Below, piece by piece: positions 1-11,987 of a stretch of 64,000 nucleotides of DNA. Source of the stretch: Taiwanofungus camphoratus (Eukaryota > Basidiomycota > Agaricomycetes > Polyporales > Taiwanofungaceae); contig CP021221.1 of assembly GCA_003999685.1 (NCBI GenBank), forward strand, positions 1,054,001-1,118,000, in the 5' to 3' direction. Each line of letters opens with the position of its first letter. The stretch's first letter is position 1. The translations under genes and the position numbers were made by a program. Below the pieces are notes generated by a model. It was not told the DNA's origin and did not search any database. It saw nothing but the letters and a program-made list of their open reading frames with translations.

Positions 1-966
1 GTTCGGATGCGCAGTGGTTCAGGAACGAGCCGTACGACGACAACGTCTGATAGTGGCGATCTGAGTGACACCTCTGGGCAAGCACCGCGAAGTCATCCTT
101 CCATCGCTTCTTCCTTATCCCCATCAAGAAGTGCCGTTCCTTTACCCTCAGCAACGTATTCTCCAGCACAAGCTTCCGCTAGCTCTTCAGGCAGCACCAT
201 GTTCTCTCTTCCTTCACCTTCACTTCAACCTCATCCGGTAACCTCGTTGGCAGCGAGCTCCAATCCAGCGTCGGCGCTATCACCGATAGCGACGCGCATG
301 AGAGAGCGAGATGCAGATGCGATGGAAAAATACAAGCTACGACAACGCAGCGGGAGTGCAACTACCGCCTCAACAGACGCCCACTCGCAGAATGGGTCAA
401 ATCCGTCCTCAGCAGGACCATCCCAGCCCTTGGACGATATCAGACCATTGAATTCGCTTGTGACAGTTGGTTCGGTGGCGCCTCGGCGGCGATTACGACC
501 TTCTGCTTCTGCAGCGCAACTTCGCAGCAGCCCACAGGCTCTCACGTTTCCCCATAATTCACCCTCTTCACAGCAGGATATGCTGCGGAATCGGTCAGGC
601 ACCAGTCCCGCAACGCTCAAGCATGTCCCGCCCGCCTTGGCATCATCACCTACGTCGGATTCTGCAGCGCTGCCGACTCCCACTCAGAGTTCATCATCAC
701 GGCCAGCACTTACTCGCAGCGGTAATACACGAGAACCTCCAAAGGAAAAGGCATATACTGGACCACCTAGCGAATATGCAAAATTCCCTCCTCCGCCTGT
801 GTCCGAGCAACCTACCGAGCGTGAGCGTACGGCGACTCCAACCACGACTTCGCATTCACGACGATTACCTTTCAATATTCTGTCATCACATAAAACAAGC
901 ATCGATCAGCATGTAGCCGCAGGCGGTCATAGAAGGAACGCTTCTGTCAACGCGGTAATTCGATAG
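1..966 (+). CDS. 3' end of a Ser/Thr/Pro-rich protein, cut by the window edge
   Basis: The frame is open from base 1 (codons gtt cgg atg) to a TAG at 964-966, so this is the last exon of a gene that starts outside the window. The 320 or so visible residues are low complexity: Ser, Thr, Pro and Ala dominate, with several Arg-Arg-x-Ser type sites and a short charged stretch near residues 97-115 that could form a helix. No catalytic domain is visible. The composition fits the disordered tail of a signalling or polarity protein, but the family cannot be told from this part. Confidence 0.6.
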   Translation, partial: VRMRSGSGTSRTTTTSDSGDLSDTSGQAPRSHPSIASSLSPSRSAVPLPSATYSPAQASASSSGSTMFSLPSPSLQPHPVTSLAASSNPASALSPIATRMRERDADAMEKYKLRQRSGSATTASTDAHSQNGSNPSSAGPSQPLDDIRPLNSLVTVGSVAPRRRLRPSASAAQLRSSPQALTFPHNSPSSQQDMLRNRSGTSPATLKHVPPALASSPTSDSAALPTPTQSSSSRPALTRSGNTREPPKEKAYTGPPSEYAKFPPPPVSEQPTERERTATPTTTSHSRRLPFNILSSHKTSIDQHVAAGGHRRNASVNAVIR

Positions 967-1368
967 GGGCTGGAAATGATTTATTCTTGGACCGCAATGT
1001 TTCTTGGACGATCGGGGAAGATATGTACGGATTGTCATGGTGTATCGCCTGTAGTTTTCTTCGTGCTGTCTTGCTGTGTTGTGCAATTACACTTCATTAT
1101 TTGGGTCTGCTCATCCATCTCTCCAATATGGTATCGCTGTTGAATATAGTGAATTTATAGCAATGATATCGCACTGTAGAAGTCATCCACGTGAGGTGTC
1201 AGCTAGCTCGGTCGGTGCCGATTACGATATTGCACAGTTGCTCACCTGCATGCAGTCCTCAAGGCCAAAGGTGGTCAGCGCCGTGATTCTGCCTATCTAC
1301 TTATAGCCTTTCGCGACTGCTCCTCGAGTATCGCCTTGCCAGCGCATCTCTAAGTCGCTGCTCCGGAC
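967..1368. other. Intergenic region between the Ser-rich gene and the sugar transporter
   Basis: About 400 bases without a supported gene. It must hold the 3' end of the upstream transcript and the promoter of the transporter. A CACGTG hexamer lies at 1188-1193, about 180 bases before the transporter ATG. Nothing else stands out. Confidence 0.5.
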
Positions 1369-4005
1369 ATGACTTTCCCCACCGCAGGCAATGCTGATCC
1401 CGATCCTACCACTCAGATACCTTGGCCATCGCGAAGCGGAAAGCGTGCCCGAGAGGTCATTCCGTCAGGCCAAGATATCACGGACGAGATAGTGCACAAT
1501 GGACATGGCTCCAACCAAGGATCGAATGGGAAGAAGAGAACGTCTGGCCAGGATAGCCTTGCTAGTCGACGACTGTCTACTCTCGATCTTATCAACTTGA
1601 GCATATCCATGGCTGGATCACAAGTCGCGTGGACGGTTGAGCTAGGGTATGGACTTCATGTGTGCGATGTGCAAGTTGTTGTTCAGGAGATGTCGGCACA
1701 GATATGGAACACCCTTCTTGTTATCCCTCGGCCTTTCAGAGCAGTTGACGAGTCTTGTATGGCTTGCCGGTCCAATAAGTGGCTTGGTAGCCCAACCCGT
1801 CATAGGTGAATACTATGGTCAATTCTGGCTTGCCGTGGTCGCTGATAACCTCATGTCCGAAGGTGCCATCTCCGATGCATCAACATCCAAGTACCGCCGC
1901 CGATACTGGGTCGTGCTATCGACATTCGTGCTTGTTGTGTCTACTCTCACCTTGGCGTATTGTCAAAACATAGCTGCTTTCTTTGTTGATATTCTTGGAG
2001 GTGGGGCAGGTAGCTGGGATCCCCAGTGGACAAAATCTGTGGGTTGAGAGCGATTCTCTGGCAATCTGTGATCTGGATATGATTCCTGATCGGCCCCTCA
2101 TAGGTCAAGAATACCGCTATCGGCTTGGCCATTGTTTCTTTTTACCTCTTGGATTTCGCCCTCAATGCATTGCAAGCTTCGCTACGTAATTTGTTATTGG
2201 ACGTCGTACCTCCCGAGCAACTCAATGCTGGTAACGCCTGGCACAGTAGAATGCTCAATGCTGGCAATATCGTTGGATACGGATTCGGTATGTACTACCC
2301 CATTCGAGAACTGATATTCGCCTGAATATAAATGAGGAAAGGCTTCCTTCCCTTGGCCAATCTGCCCATACTCCGCTTGCTCGGTGGTGATCAGTTCCGC
2401 AAGTTCTGCGTCGTTAGCATGATAATCCTAGTCCTCACTGTTTGGGTCACGTGTTTCACACAAGAAGAGAAAGAGCGCGAGCAGCGACGTATCGAGAAGG
2501 GGTGAGTGTCCACAATTGTGCGCGTCTAACCTACCTCAACTTTGGCACCAGAAACAAGTTACGAGATGTCCTGAACAACATCTATACCGCTATCGTCCAC
2601 CTTCCTAAACCTATTCGACGTGTTTGTTACGTACAACTATTCGCATTCATGGGTTGGTGAGTGTGGCGTCGGCATTACATTAGTACTTGCTCACAAATAC
2701 CTTCAGGTTCCCTTTTCTATTCTACGCGTAAGACCCTATTCAATTTATATAATGTAAATGACTTTTCAGTCTTGTTTTTTGAAACGCAGAACGACGTACG
2801 TCGGTCAAGTGATGGCTTACGAGCTGCAAAGAGATCCGGATCACGACACGGCCACCAGGATGGGGGAATTTGCCATGTTAATTTACAGTATTGGTCAGTA
2901 CCGTCTCCTAATGACGAAGGGCGAAGCCTCAATACTCCTATAGTGGCTGTCGCTGCGGGAGCACTCCTTCCTCATCTTGCACGGCGTGACAAACGCCTCC
3001 TCGCTCATGAGGGGGACGAGGATCAAGATGCTGAGCTGTCGCGTCTTAGGACGACTGTCCTCCAATGGAGGGCCGATGCAGCTCGCAAGGGACAACCTCT
3101 CAAGCTGCCGCTTATGCCGTTCTTCCTGAGGAACATATGGACGGGTGCAATGCTGTTGTTCTCTCTCATAACATTCTCAACCTTCTTTATAACGAAGGTG
3201 TGGCAGGTATGTCGTTCAACCTCGCGATCAGGGATGCCTTTATCTTACCGGTGCACAGGCCGTCATTGCGGTCAGCCTGGTTGGAATTTGCTGGGCGGTA
3301 GCTTGCTGGGTGCCATTTGCTATCATAATGGAGGTATGATTGCGGTCTACTGCCTGTTGTGATGCGCCACAGCTCAGTGACTATCATTATCAGTTTCTCA
3401 AAGAGCATGAAAGCGATAGCTCCCAAGACCGAGAGGCTATGGCGAGAGAATGGAACAGACGTCCTTCCCATAGCCGCACGAGATCGACACCAGCACAACC
3501 CCGTAACGACGGACAGCACGAACGCGCGCCCTTACTCCGACGCCGTCGTTCATTCGACGAGCATGGTTCCGATCCTGTTTCTCCTGAAGCTGATGCTCTC
3601 GCAGGAGGCACCATCTTAGGAATCCACAATTTAGCTATTGTATTCCCGCAGTTCATCGTACGTCATACTGCAGAATGTTTTGTTCGACGCCCGTTTTGAC
3701 GTGACCTATTAGATTGCGTTGGTAGCGAGTGCGATTTTTCGCGTGGTCGATGCCGATGTTGATACCGACCCCTCTCATCATACAACTTATTATGGGAAGA
3801 ACGGTGTTGCCTGGGTGTTACGATTTGGCGGACTCTGCGCATTGGTGAGCTATTGCTTGAAGGTTCTTTGTTGTCTTTTGTTGATGCCCAATACTTGAAG
3901 TGTGGAGCCGCCATTGCTCGTATGGTACCACCTACTCGTACCGAGAAGGAGATGAGAAGGAGACTCGCTGAACTGAAGGTACTGCAAGAGGAAGATACGC
4001 CGTAG
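1369..4005 (+). CDS. Sucrose/alpha-glucoside transporter of the SUT1 (GPH-like MFS) family
   Basis: A multi-exon gene for a 12-helix sugar:proton symporter expected in the plasma membrane. After a polar N-terminus of about 75 residues, the first membrane segment reads LSISMAGSQVAWTVELGYGT, then the SGLVAQPVIGAISD loop typical of plant and Schizosaccharomyces Sut1 proteins. Later segments include FALNALQASLRNLLLDV and FMGWFPFLFYATTYVG. A long cytoplasmic Arg/Ser-rich loop (around 3400-3590) precedes the final helices. The protein ends with a charged helix and TAG at 4003-4005. At least eight short introns are needed, for example one after VELG whose removal joins GYGTPFLL. The family is clear; the exact sugar cannot be read from the sequence. 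Confidence 0.85.
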
Positions 4006-4098
4006 TCGCGCTTGCAATGGCATATGGACTGATTGTAAATTAGTAATTGGGTTTGTTTGGTGCGGCATGAGTCATTTTGTATTGTGCATTGGATTTCT

Positions 4099-6686
4099 CT
4101 AGGCTATTTTAACGAACATAGCGTAATCCCAGTCGTCGAACTCTCTTGTTGAGACTTGACGGCATGGAATGAAGGTGACTGGTGCAAGGTCCTCGTCACC
4201 AAAGAACTCCCGATAGTAATAGGCAACTGGTGCAAAGTCAATCCTATTGCGACGAGACAGAAGGCTGGAGAACATACAAGACGATGCTCTGGTAGGTCGG
4301 TAGAATAGTTGGATGCATAAAGCACGACTCCATATGTGGCTGAGCTGGGGAATATCCTTGGCTTGAGGGAAGACGCTGTTGTCATCTGATCGAAAACATA
4401 AAATTACAGATGCTGATGTCGTTTCCTCGAAAACCGAGGCTTCCCAATGAAGACGCGCGTCAAGACGGCCCACAAGATCTCCTGGAGGAATGCTGTTAGC
4501 GGTTCAGTAGGCTCAACGCGGATCCAACTTGCCTTGAGAGAAAGTGGGCATTATGGGATGCAAGATATCCTCCCCCTCATCTGACATAAGACATCGCCCA
4601 GTGTGCATGAGAACCTGCTTCTCTAACAGCGCATTCCTGGGCAAAGCGGATACAGTCGCAAATAAAACAGGTGCGCTAAGGATGTCCTATAACGCCCAAG
4701 TGCTCGACGTCGGCATCAGTAATTGATTGAAAAGAAGTGCGTACCTTTTCATACCACTCGCACGCCTTTCGAACGTGGGCCAAAATACTGGTGTTAGCGA
4801 GCCAGTAGACTGTTCCTTGATGATACCCTTTCCAGCTTCCGGGAGTGTCTTTCAGCGCGCTCACTATACGTTCAACGTGTTGAAAAGAAAGGGCGATCTC
4901 GAGAGCCAGTGAGGAGGGCGATGGGAGGCTCAGACTACTCGGTATAAGACCAATCTGGCCAGATATGAAGATTCGTTCAGCTGCCTTAACAAGTGAATGA
5001 ATTGGGATGTCGGACCGCTGTAATGGGCATCACGCACTACTATGGCTTGGGAATAGGGACCAATATTGGCCGGAGCCCAATAACTCAGCCCTTGTACATG
5101 GAGTGCCCGGCGGTCCGCAGGATTTCTTTCTGCGTACGCAATACAGTCCAGTTTAATCCTGATAGGCTGTGGTAGGTCGACGGCAACACATGCGCGAGCC
5201 GGTGGGCCACTTCCAAAAAAGGCGGCATAGATAGTATTAACACGAGTAAAAAAGTCCATCGATGACAGAAAGACGTAGATCTGAGTACAATTCGAAATAC
5301 TCAGAGAATATTTTCTGAGGCTGTCTAGATTAATGTGAGAGAAAATGTCGCAAGAAGAAAAAAAGCAACCCCTCACCTTGTAGATTCTGAAAACAATATC
5401 TGACTTCCTCCTCTAGAGAAATGTTGTGACCCCAGTCGGTCTTTGGGACGATTGTAATGGAAACCCACTGGCCAACTTGTTTTTCGGATGGCCTGGTAGC
5501 TACTGGTTCCATTCCCCATGACATTCCAAGGCTGCTTCTTGTGAGTGATCTTTTATCCGGGAGTGACGTGGAAATTAGGTTAGATAATTCTACAAATTTC
5601 TCTGAAAGAAGAGGAGGGACAATAGGGGCGGGAGGAGAGCCTTCTAACTTCGGCTGAAGGGTCGCATGCTTGATACGAAGATATGCAACCGTGGCAAAAT
5701 CATTGTCAGAATGAATGACAGTCTCCACTTCAGTGCTACGGATGGCGTTCTTAAGTTGCAATGTCTCTTTAATATAATGTAGCTCACAGTTGGATACGAT
5801 GCTTGAAGAGGGGGAAATTCAAAGTCAAAGTCTCGTACTCGCCGCCTTCGCCGCAAATATGAGACCCATAAAGATCATTCTAGATAGAAAATGTGTAGAT
5901 TACTTCAGGATGTCGAAGGGATTGGAATCACAAACCAGCTTAACAAGCATTGGTTGCATTTCAGCCAGAGTTTTGCCAAGATGTTTGAGTCCGAGTCCAA
6001 TACCTGCAACCTTGATAATGACCGCCTCCATCCCGGAATCAATCATTTCGGACAGAAGTTCGGCTTGATCTCTTTGCCAGAGGTAGCACAGTGGAGTCAG
6101 AGAGAGACGGCGGCACCTGATTTGCACGACTTAAGAGGATAACGACCTTTCAATAAGATTGGGCATCTCTTACACATGTTCCACTCGGACTCGCTGATAA
6201 TTGGACAGGATTGCCCCAATGGACAGTCCTTGAACACCAGGATGGTGTTTCTGAGTCAATTGTCATTGCAAGCGGTCAACGTTTTTAAGAACACATTTAC
6301 TTTCACCGCTGACAACAATGCGTACAAGTCTTCTGTTTCATCTCCAAGTACGCCTCCATTCTCTGCATGAATCCTATCGCCATATTCTGGCCCCTGTTCC
6401 ACGGCTGCACCAGATATGATCCTTCTGTACAGAGGCACATCAAGTGCTTGGGAAACGAATTCAATAGCATCTTGCCCTACAGTCTGGTAAAGGTAGGAGT
6501 CTAGTTCCTCTAATTCAACTGTCATCGGAAAAGGTTGATTTGAGACGTAAAACGAGAGACAATCGGACCTTTGCCACGTTCAGGACCCAGCGAAGCAGCC
6601 GCAATGAGCTCATGGCCATTTTGATGGCAGTGCAGGAGATTGTAGCAGCTGTCCTTGCCCCCGCTCAGCAATGCGACGTACTTCAT
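4099..6686 (-). CDS. DPH6: Diphthine--ammonia ligase (Dph6), ATP-PPase fused to RidA-like domains
   Basis: Dph6 performs the last step of diphthamide synthesis on elongation factor 2: ATP-dependent amidation of diphthine. The protein starts at the ATG at 6684-6686 with MKYVALLSGGKDSCYNLLHC, which carries the PP-loop SGGKDS. The next exon has the motif GDETEDLYALLS, followed by the helical part with KVAGIGLGLKHLGK. A later exon (about 5100) has WAPANIGPYSQAIVV, the signature of a RidA/YjgF-like domain, as in yeast Dph6, which carries such domains at its C-terminus. The last exon ends in DDWDYAMFVKIA at 4099. Many short introns interrupt it; some inner boundaries in 4470-5330 are uncertain. It is divergent to UBA1. 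A plain RidA protein is excluded by the PP-loop. Confidence 0.87.
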
Positions 6687-6949
6687 AGCTGATGCAAATG
6701 GTCCAAGTTTCCGCAATTTGGGGACTAGGTTTGTGGCTAGGTTGACTATCCTTACAGAGGGTCACTTAAGCTGCGGTACTGGGTCGGCATTTTCCAAATG
6801 CGAGTCCCCCGAAATTCTGCTTAGTCATGCATGGTAATCGCCGCGTGTGCTATTATTCACTACTTATTTATGTGGTGCCTGCGGTCGCTGCCGTGTCTCC
6901 TTCATCATCGTCACCATCTACGAACGAGCTCGACTGTTATATACAATTC
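6687..6949. promoter_or_regulatory. Shared divergent promoter of DPH6 and UBA1
   Basis: 263 bases lie between the two divergent start codons. The stretch just before the UBA1 ATG is pyrimidine rich. No CACGTG or clear TATA box was seen here. Its role is inferred from gene layout only. Confidence 0.5.
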
Positions 6950-9900
6950 ATGGCTGATTCAAATATCGCGTCTTCTATGGACATTGATGAGGCTGCGATC
7001 GATGAGGGCTTGTACTCCCGTCAACTGTGAGTGTTGCAATGGGCAATGGATGTTACGACGAAACATTCAATTATCGTATCGACAGTTATGTTCTTGGCCA
7101 TGAAGGTAAATAGTGCGTGCACGTACGAGTCAAGCTGCTCATCGGTCTTCGAATCAGCAATGAAGCGCATGGCTGCCTCGAATATTCTGATTATTGGGGT
7201 AAAGGGTTTGGGAGTAGAAATAGGTTCATATGCACTGCATTTCATCCTTAAGTCGCGTTGCTTATCTAATCGACAGCAAAGAACGTTGTTTTGGCTGGTG
7301 TGAAATCAGTCACGATCTATGATCCCGAGCCGGTGCAAGTACAAGATCTTAGTACTCAGGTCGGTTTCTTCTTGTTATTCAACGAGTAGTCGCCGAACAG
7401 ATGTCTAGTTCTTCCTACGTCCGGAAGATGTTGGAAAACCCCGTGCCGAGGTGGCCGTTACACGCTTGTCTGAGCTGAATGCTTATGTTCCGGTGCGGAA
7501 CCTAGACGGCCAGCCTGGAAAAGAAATCACGGTGGACATGATCAAGGGCTTCCAAGTAAGATATTCGCAATTGTCCAAAATCAAACACTCACTGCGCCTC
7601 AGGTGGTCGTGTTGTGTGGGGCTCCATTGAGTAAGCAACTCGAGATCAATGATTGGACACACGCAAATAGTGTTCATTTCATTGCTGCCGAGACTCGCGG
7701 TCTTTTTGGGTGAGGTCTACTGATTCTCTTCTTCAATACCGGTGAACTTGATATCTCGTTGTTAAGCTCGACGTTCAATGACTTCGGGCCCAAATTCACA
7801 TGCGTAGACCCCAAGGGTGAGCAACCATTGAGCGGAATGATTGTCTCCATCGAAAGAGTTGGTGTTTTTCTTATGTCGATCGCCTGTTCATGTCCTGGAC
7901 TAAAAGTATAACTAGGACAAAGAAGGTCTCGTCACCTGCTTGGACGAGACTCGACACGGCCTTGAAGACGGCGACTTTGTCACGTTCTCTGAAGTACAAG
8001 GCATGGAGGAATTGAACGGGTGCGAGCCTCGAAAGATTACCGTCAAAGGACCGTATACGTTTACCATCGGTGATACGTCCAACCTCAGCGAATACAAAAC
8101 TGGAGGTATCTTTACGCAAATTAAGATGCCCAAAATTATCGAATTCGTGAGTGGTTCTCCTTGATTTAAGAGATTAATTCGAACAAAATCTAATTACCCG
8201 CTGTCCAGAAATCACTTCGAGAATCTCTGAAGGCTCCCGAATTTTTCATTACCGACTTCGCTAAATTTGACCGTCCGGCTACGCTGCACGCCGGATTCCA
8301 GGCCTTGTCTCAATTCCAGGCGCAGTATCAGCGACCGCCCCGTCCTCGCAATGCCGAGGACTCTTCTGCAGTCGTTACACTAGCAAAAAAGTTAAATTCG
8401 GAAGTTGATGAGAAGGTTGTCACAGAGCTTGCATACCAAGCCGTAGGCGATCTATCTCCAGTAGTGGCTGTGATTGGTGGTTTCGTGGCTCAAGAAGTCT
8501 TGAAAGCGTGCTCCGCAAAGTTCCACCCGATGGTTCAACACCTTTACTTTGACTCCTTGGAGTCTCTTCCGAGTATTCTTCCGACAGAGGCGGAATGTCA
8601 ACCTATTGGCTCGCGGTACGATGCTCAAATTGCTGTGTTTGGGAAAGTATTCCAGGAGAAGATCAGCAACCATCGTCAATTCTTGGTTGGCTCCGGTGCC
8701 ATCGGTTGTGAGATGCTGAAGAACTGGAGTATGATTGGACTTGCATCCGGTCCCAAAGGTATCATCCATGTCACAGATCTGGATACCATCGAGAAGAGCA
8801 ATTTGAACCGCCAGTTCCTGTTCAGAGCGAAGGACCTTGGCAAATTCAAGTCCGAGGTGGCTGCTGCTGCTGTGGCAGACATGAACCCTGATCTAAAGGG
8901 CAAGATCATGAGCAAGCAGGAGCCTGTTGGTCCAGACACAGAGAGTTCGTTTGCCTCGTGGTCTCAATATCCTCATGCATTTATCGTCACCCAGATGTTT
9001 ACAGTGCAGATTTCTTTGCGGGTATCGATGGAGTCACGAATGCTTTGGACAACGTGAAAGCTCGTATGTACCAATTAATGAATGATGGAGGATCTAGGTA
9101 CTGATTGGCTTCACAGGTCAATATATGGATCAGCGATGCGTCTTCCATTTGAAACCCCTCCTCGAATCGGGTACCTTGGGAACCAAGGGCAACACACAAG
9201 TCGTTATTCCTCATCTCACGGAGTCATATTCGTCTTCCCAAGACCCTCCAGAGAAAGAAACACCCTCTTGCACTGTGAAAAATTTCCCGAACGCTATTCA
9301 ACATACTATCGAGGTAAAGCATCATCGCCTGATAATTTCGAGACCCATTGACGTCCTGATTTGTAGTGGGCAAGAACGGAGTTCGACAACCTGTTTGTCA
9401 AACCACCGCAAGCTGTGAACGCTTATTTGTCAGAGTCTAATTACCTTGAAAACAACCTTAAGTACTCAGGTCAACAGAAAGAACAAGTCGAACAACTTGT
9501 TTCTTATCTAGTGACCAACAAGCCTCTTACATTCGAAGAATGTGTCGTGTGGGCAAGGCTTCAATTCGAAGAGCGCTTCAATAACGCAATTCGTCAACTC
9601 CTTTTCAGTCTGCCTAAGGATGCTGTTACTAGCACTGGTCAACCATTTTGGAGTGGCCCGAAGAGAGCTCCGGATCCATTGACATTCAACTCTAATGACG
9701 TCAGTCAGCTTCATCATTATTCGGATAAACTGCTAACTGGGTCATCTGCCCTATAGCCTACACATCTGCAGTTCATCATTGCTGCCGCCAACTTACATGC
9801 GTACAACTATGGTCTGCGAGGGGAGACAGATCCGGTTGTATTCAAGAAGGTCGCAGACGAAGTTATTGTCCCGGAATTTGTCCCCAGGAGTGGTGTTAAG

Positions 9901-10863
9901 ATTCAAGTCAATGATAATGATCCAGTTCAGCAGGAGAGTGGTGGTGGTACGGGCGATTAGATTCATTGCGTTTAAACGATGCTGACCATTTTTTTCATAG
10001 AAATGAGTGATCTTGCGTATCTGATGAAGCAGTTGCCTTCACCTTCCTCTCTCGTTGGATATCGTCTCAATTCTGTAGAATTTGAGAAGGATGATGACAC
10101 CAATCATCATATCGACTTTATCACCGCCTCTTCCAACCTACGAGCAATGAACTACAACATTACTGTGGCTGATCGTCACACCACGAAGCAAATAGCGGGT
10201 AAAATCATTCCTGCAATTGCGACAACAACATCCCTGATTACCGGTCTGGTGTGCCTCGAGCTTTTCAAGGTCTGTCAGTTATTGGCCCTAAAGAATGTGA
10301 AATTCAAATGAGCCTATTTCTTCTCCAGATCATCGACGGCAAGAACAAGCTCGAAGACTACAAGAATGGATTTGTCAATCTAGCGCTACCCTTCTTTGCA
10401 TTCTCGGAGCCCATTGCTGCCAAAACGAACAAGTATGGTAACACAGAATGGACACTCTGGGACCGTTTTGAGTTCCTGAACAACCCAACCCTCAAGGAGA
10501 TTGTAGATTGGTTCCAGAAGCAGCATAGTCTAGAAGTCACCATGGTCAGTCAAGGCGTCAGTATGTTGTGGAGCTCTTTCATCGGGAAGAAAAAGGTAAT
10601 AAAACGGTCGACCGTACCCATGTCTATGCTGATACACCATCTCAGAGTGAGGAACGCCTGCCTATGAAATTCACAAAGCTTGTAGAACATGTCAGCAAGA
10701 AGCCTATTGCTCCGCATACCAAACATCTTATTGTTGAAGTCATGGTATCGGACGAAGATGGCGAGGATGTCGAGGTAAGTCACTAATTTCCGGTTCATCG
10801 GTCACATCATTGGAGGTGATGCATTTCTTTCCATAGGTACCTTTTATAGTTGTGCATCTCTAG
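6950..10863 (+). CDS. UBA1: Ubiquitin-activating enzyme E1
   Basis: E1 adenylates ubiquitin and passes it to E2 enzymes through a catalytic cysteine. The start at 6950 gives [20 protein letters not shown] followed by LYSRQL, the usual E1 opening. Domains in order: the inactive adenylation half with [12 protein letters not shown]; the first catalytic-Cys half-domain (about 7920-8110); the active adenylation half with [14 protein letters not shown] and [17 protein letters not shown] (8690-8830); the catalytic Cys in [15 protein letters not shown] (about 9268); and the C-terminal ubiquitin-fold domain ending [11 protein letters not shown] with TAG at 10861-10863, after a last small intron. All key motifs are intact. 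Length and order fit Uba1 rather than the SUMO or NEDD8 E1s, which are split or shorter. About ten short introns are present. Confidence 0.95.
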
Positions 10864-11987
10864 CAGCGTGAAACATCATGAAGGATCAGCTTTTTGTGCT
10901 CATAGAAATCATTAGTAAACTGTGTAGCTATATATAACAATTTGTACATCGAGCCTCTCATCTTACAATGTTTTATCACGTCCTGACTTCGTTTAATATC
11001 ATCGGGCAGATGCATCAAAGCGATTTGCCTGACGACTTATAGTTGAAGACTGGTATTTGAACAACGTCGGGCTCTAACATGAACGCATTTGCAAGTAGCA
11101 GCATAACCGATCTTCGTTACCGACACATACAAGCAGGAAACTTCTGGTGTCGCGAAACCGAAAAGTACATGACTACCTACAATGAACGAAGCACAAACGT
11201 TGGTGGCACGGGGATAAGAGATAAGCTTCGTTAAAGGCGAGGGTGAGGATGGGGGTAGAAACCAGAACACCGGAAAGTAAGGAAGAATGTAAGATTTTAT
11301 AGTTTTTATGATGTTTTAGACTTTTGATGCGAAAGTGTGAGGAACGAAGAACGCAGAAATGACATGAAAGAGTAGAGAAAGCAGCGTAAAACACATTAGG
11401 GTGGGGCAACGTCAAGTAAGGAGGTGGAAAACCTGTACACGACGAGATTCCGATAGGGACAACGATGTGAAACGCAAACGGAAGCGAACCGTCCATTGGG
11501 CATACTGCGCCAGGCCATGGCAGTACAAGAGCGGGGGCATGCATCTTATATAACAGCCAATGGCGCTGGAAAATCCGCTGTGCCTCGAAACGCGCCGGCA
11601 GGAGATGAAAATATATACGAGATGCATTGATGACGACGAATAGCAGCCGATTGAAATGGAAAAGGCAAACCCGGAGACAGGATGGATAAGTCGTCGGATG
11701 ATGGGAGTGCGCAAGGAGTCGAGATATTGCAGACGATATGGGCCATATGAATGGGATCCGCGGACGAAGACAGAACAGGCTGACTAGTAAGAGAGTGGGG
11801 AATGAACAGCCCAGCGCTGGCGCAAGAGAGGTTCAGTCAACAATTAGATTACAAAGGAGACAGCCATAAAGGACTACGATAATGAGCGATGAGGAGACGA
11901 GGAAGCCTCGAGTCTTCATGGAAGTGGTGAACTCGATCGCAACGGTCTATATCTTTCTGTTGCGAATCTACTGTGGGCTTTGGCTGT
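10864..11987. other. 1.1 kb intergenic region between convergent UBA1 and cyclin-like gene
   Basis: Both flanking genes end here. The open frames on the minus strand (11037-11746) are Ser/Leu-rich and overlap each other in different frames without a recognisable motif, so they are treated as chance. The stretch presumably holds two 3' untranslated regions, that of the cyclin gene perhaps long. No repeat or RNA gene was recognised. Confidence 0.45.

Noticed and set aside
11037-11746. Several minus-strand open frames in the UBA1-cyclin gap
   Set aside because: They overlap in different frames, are Ser/Leu-rich and show no motif or clean splice joints.
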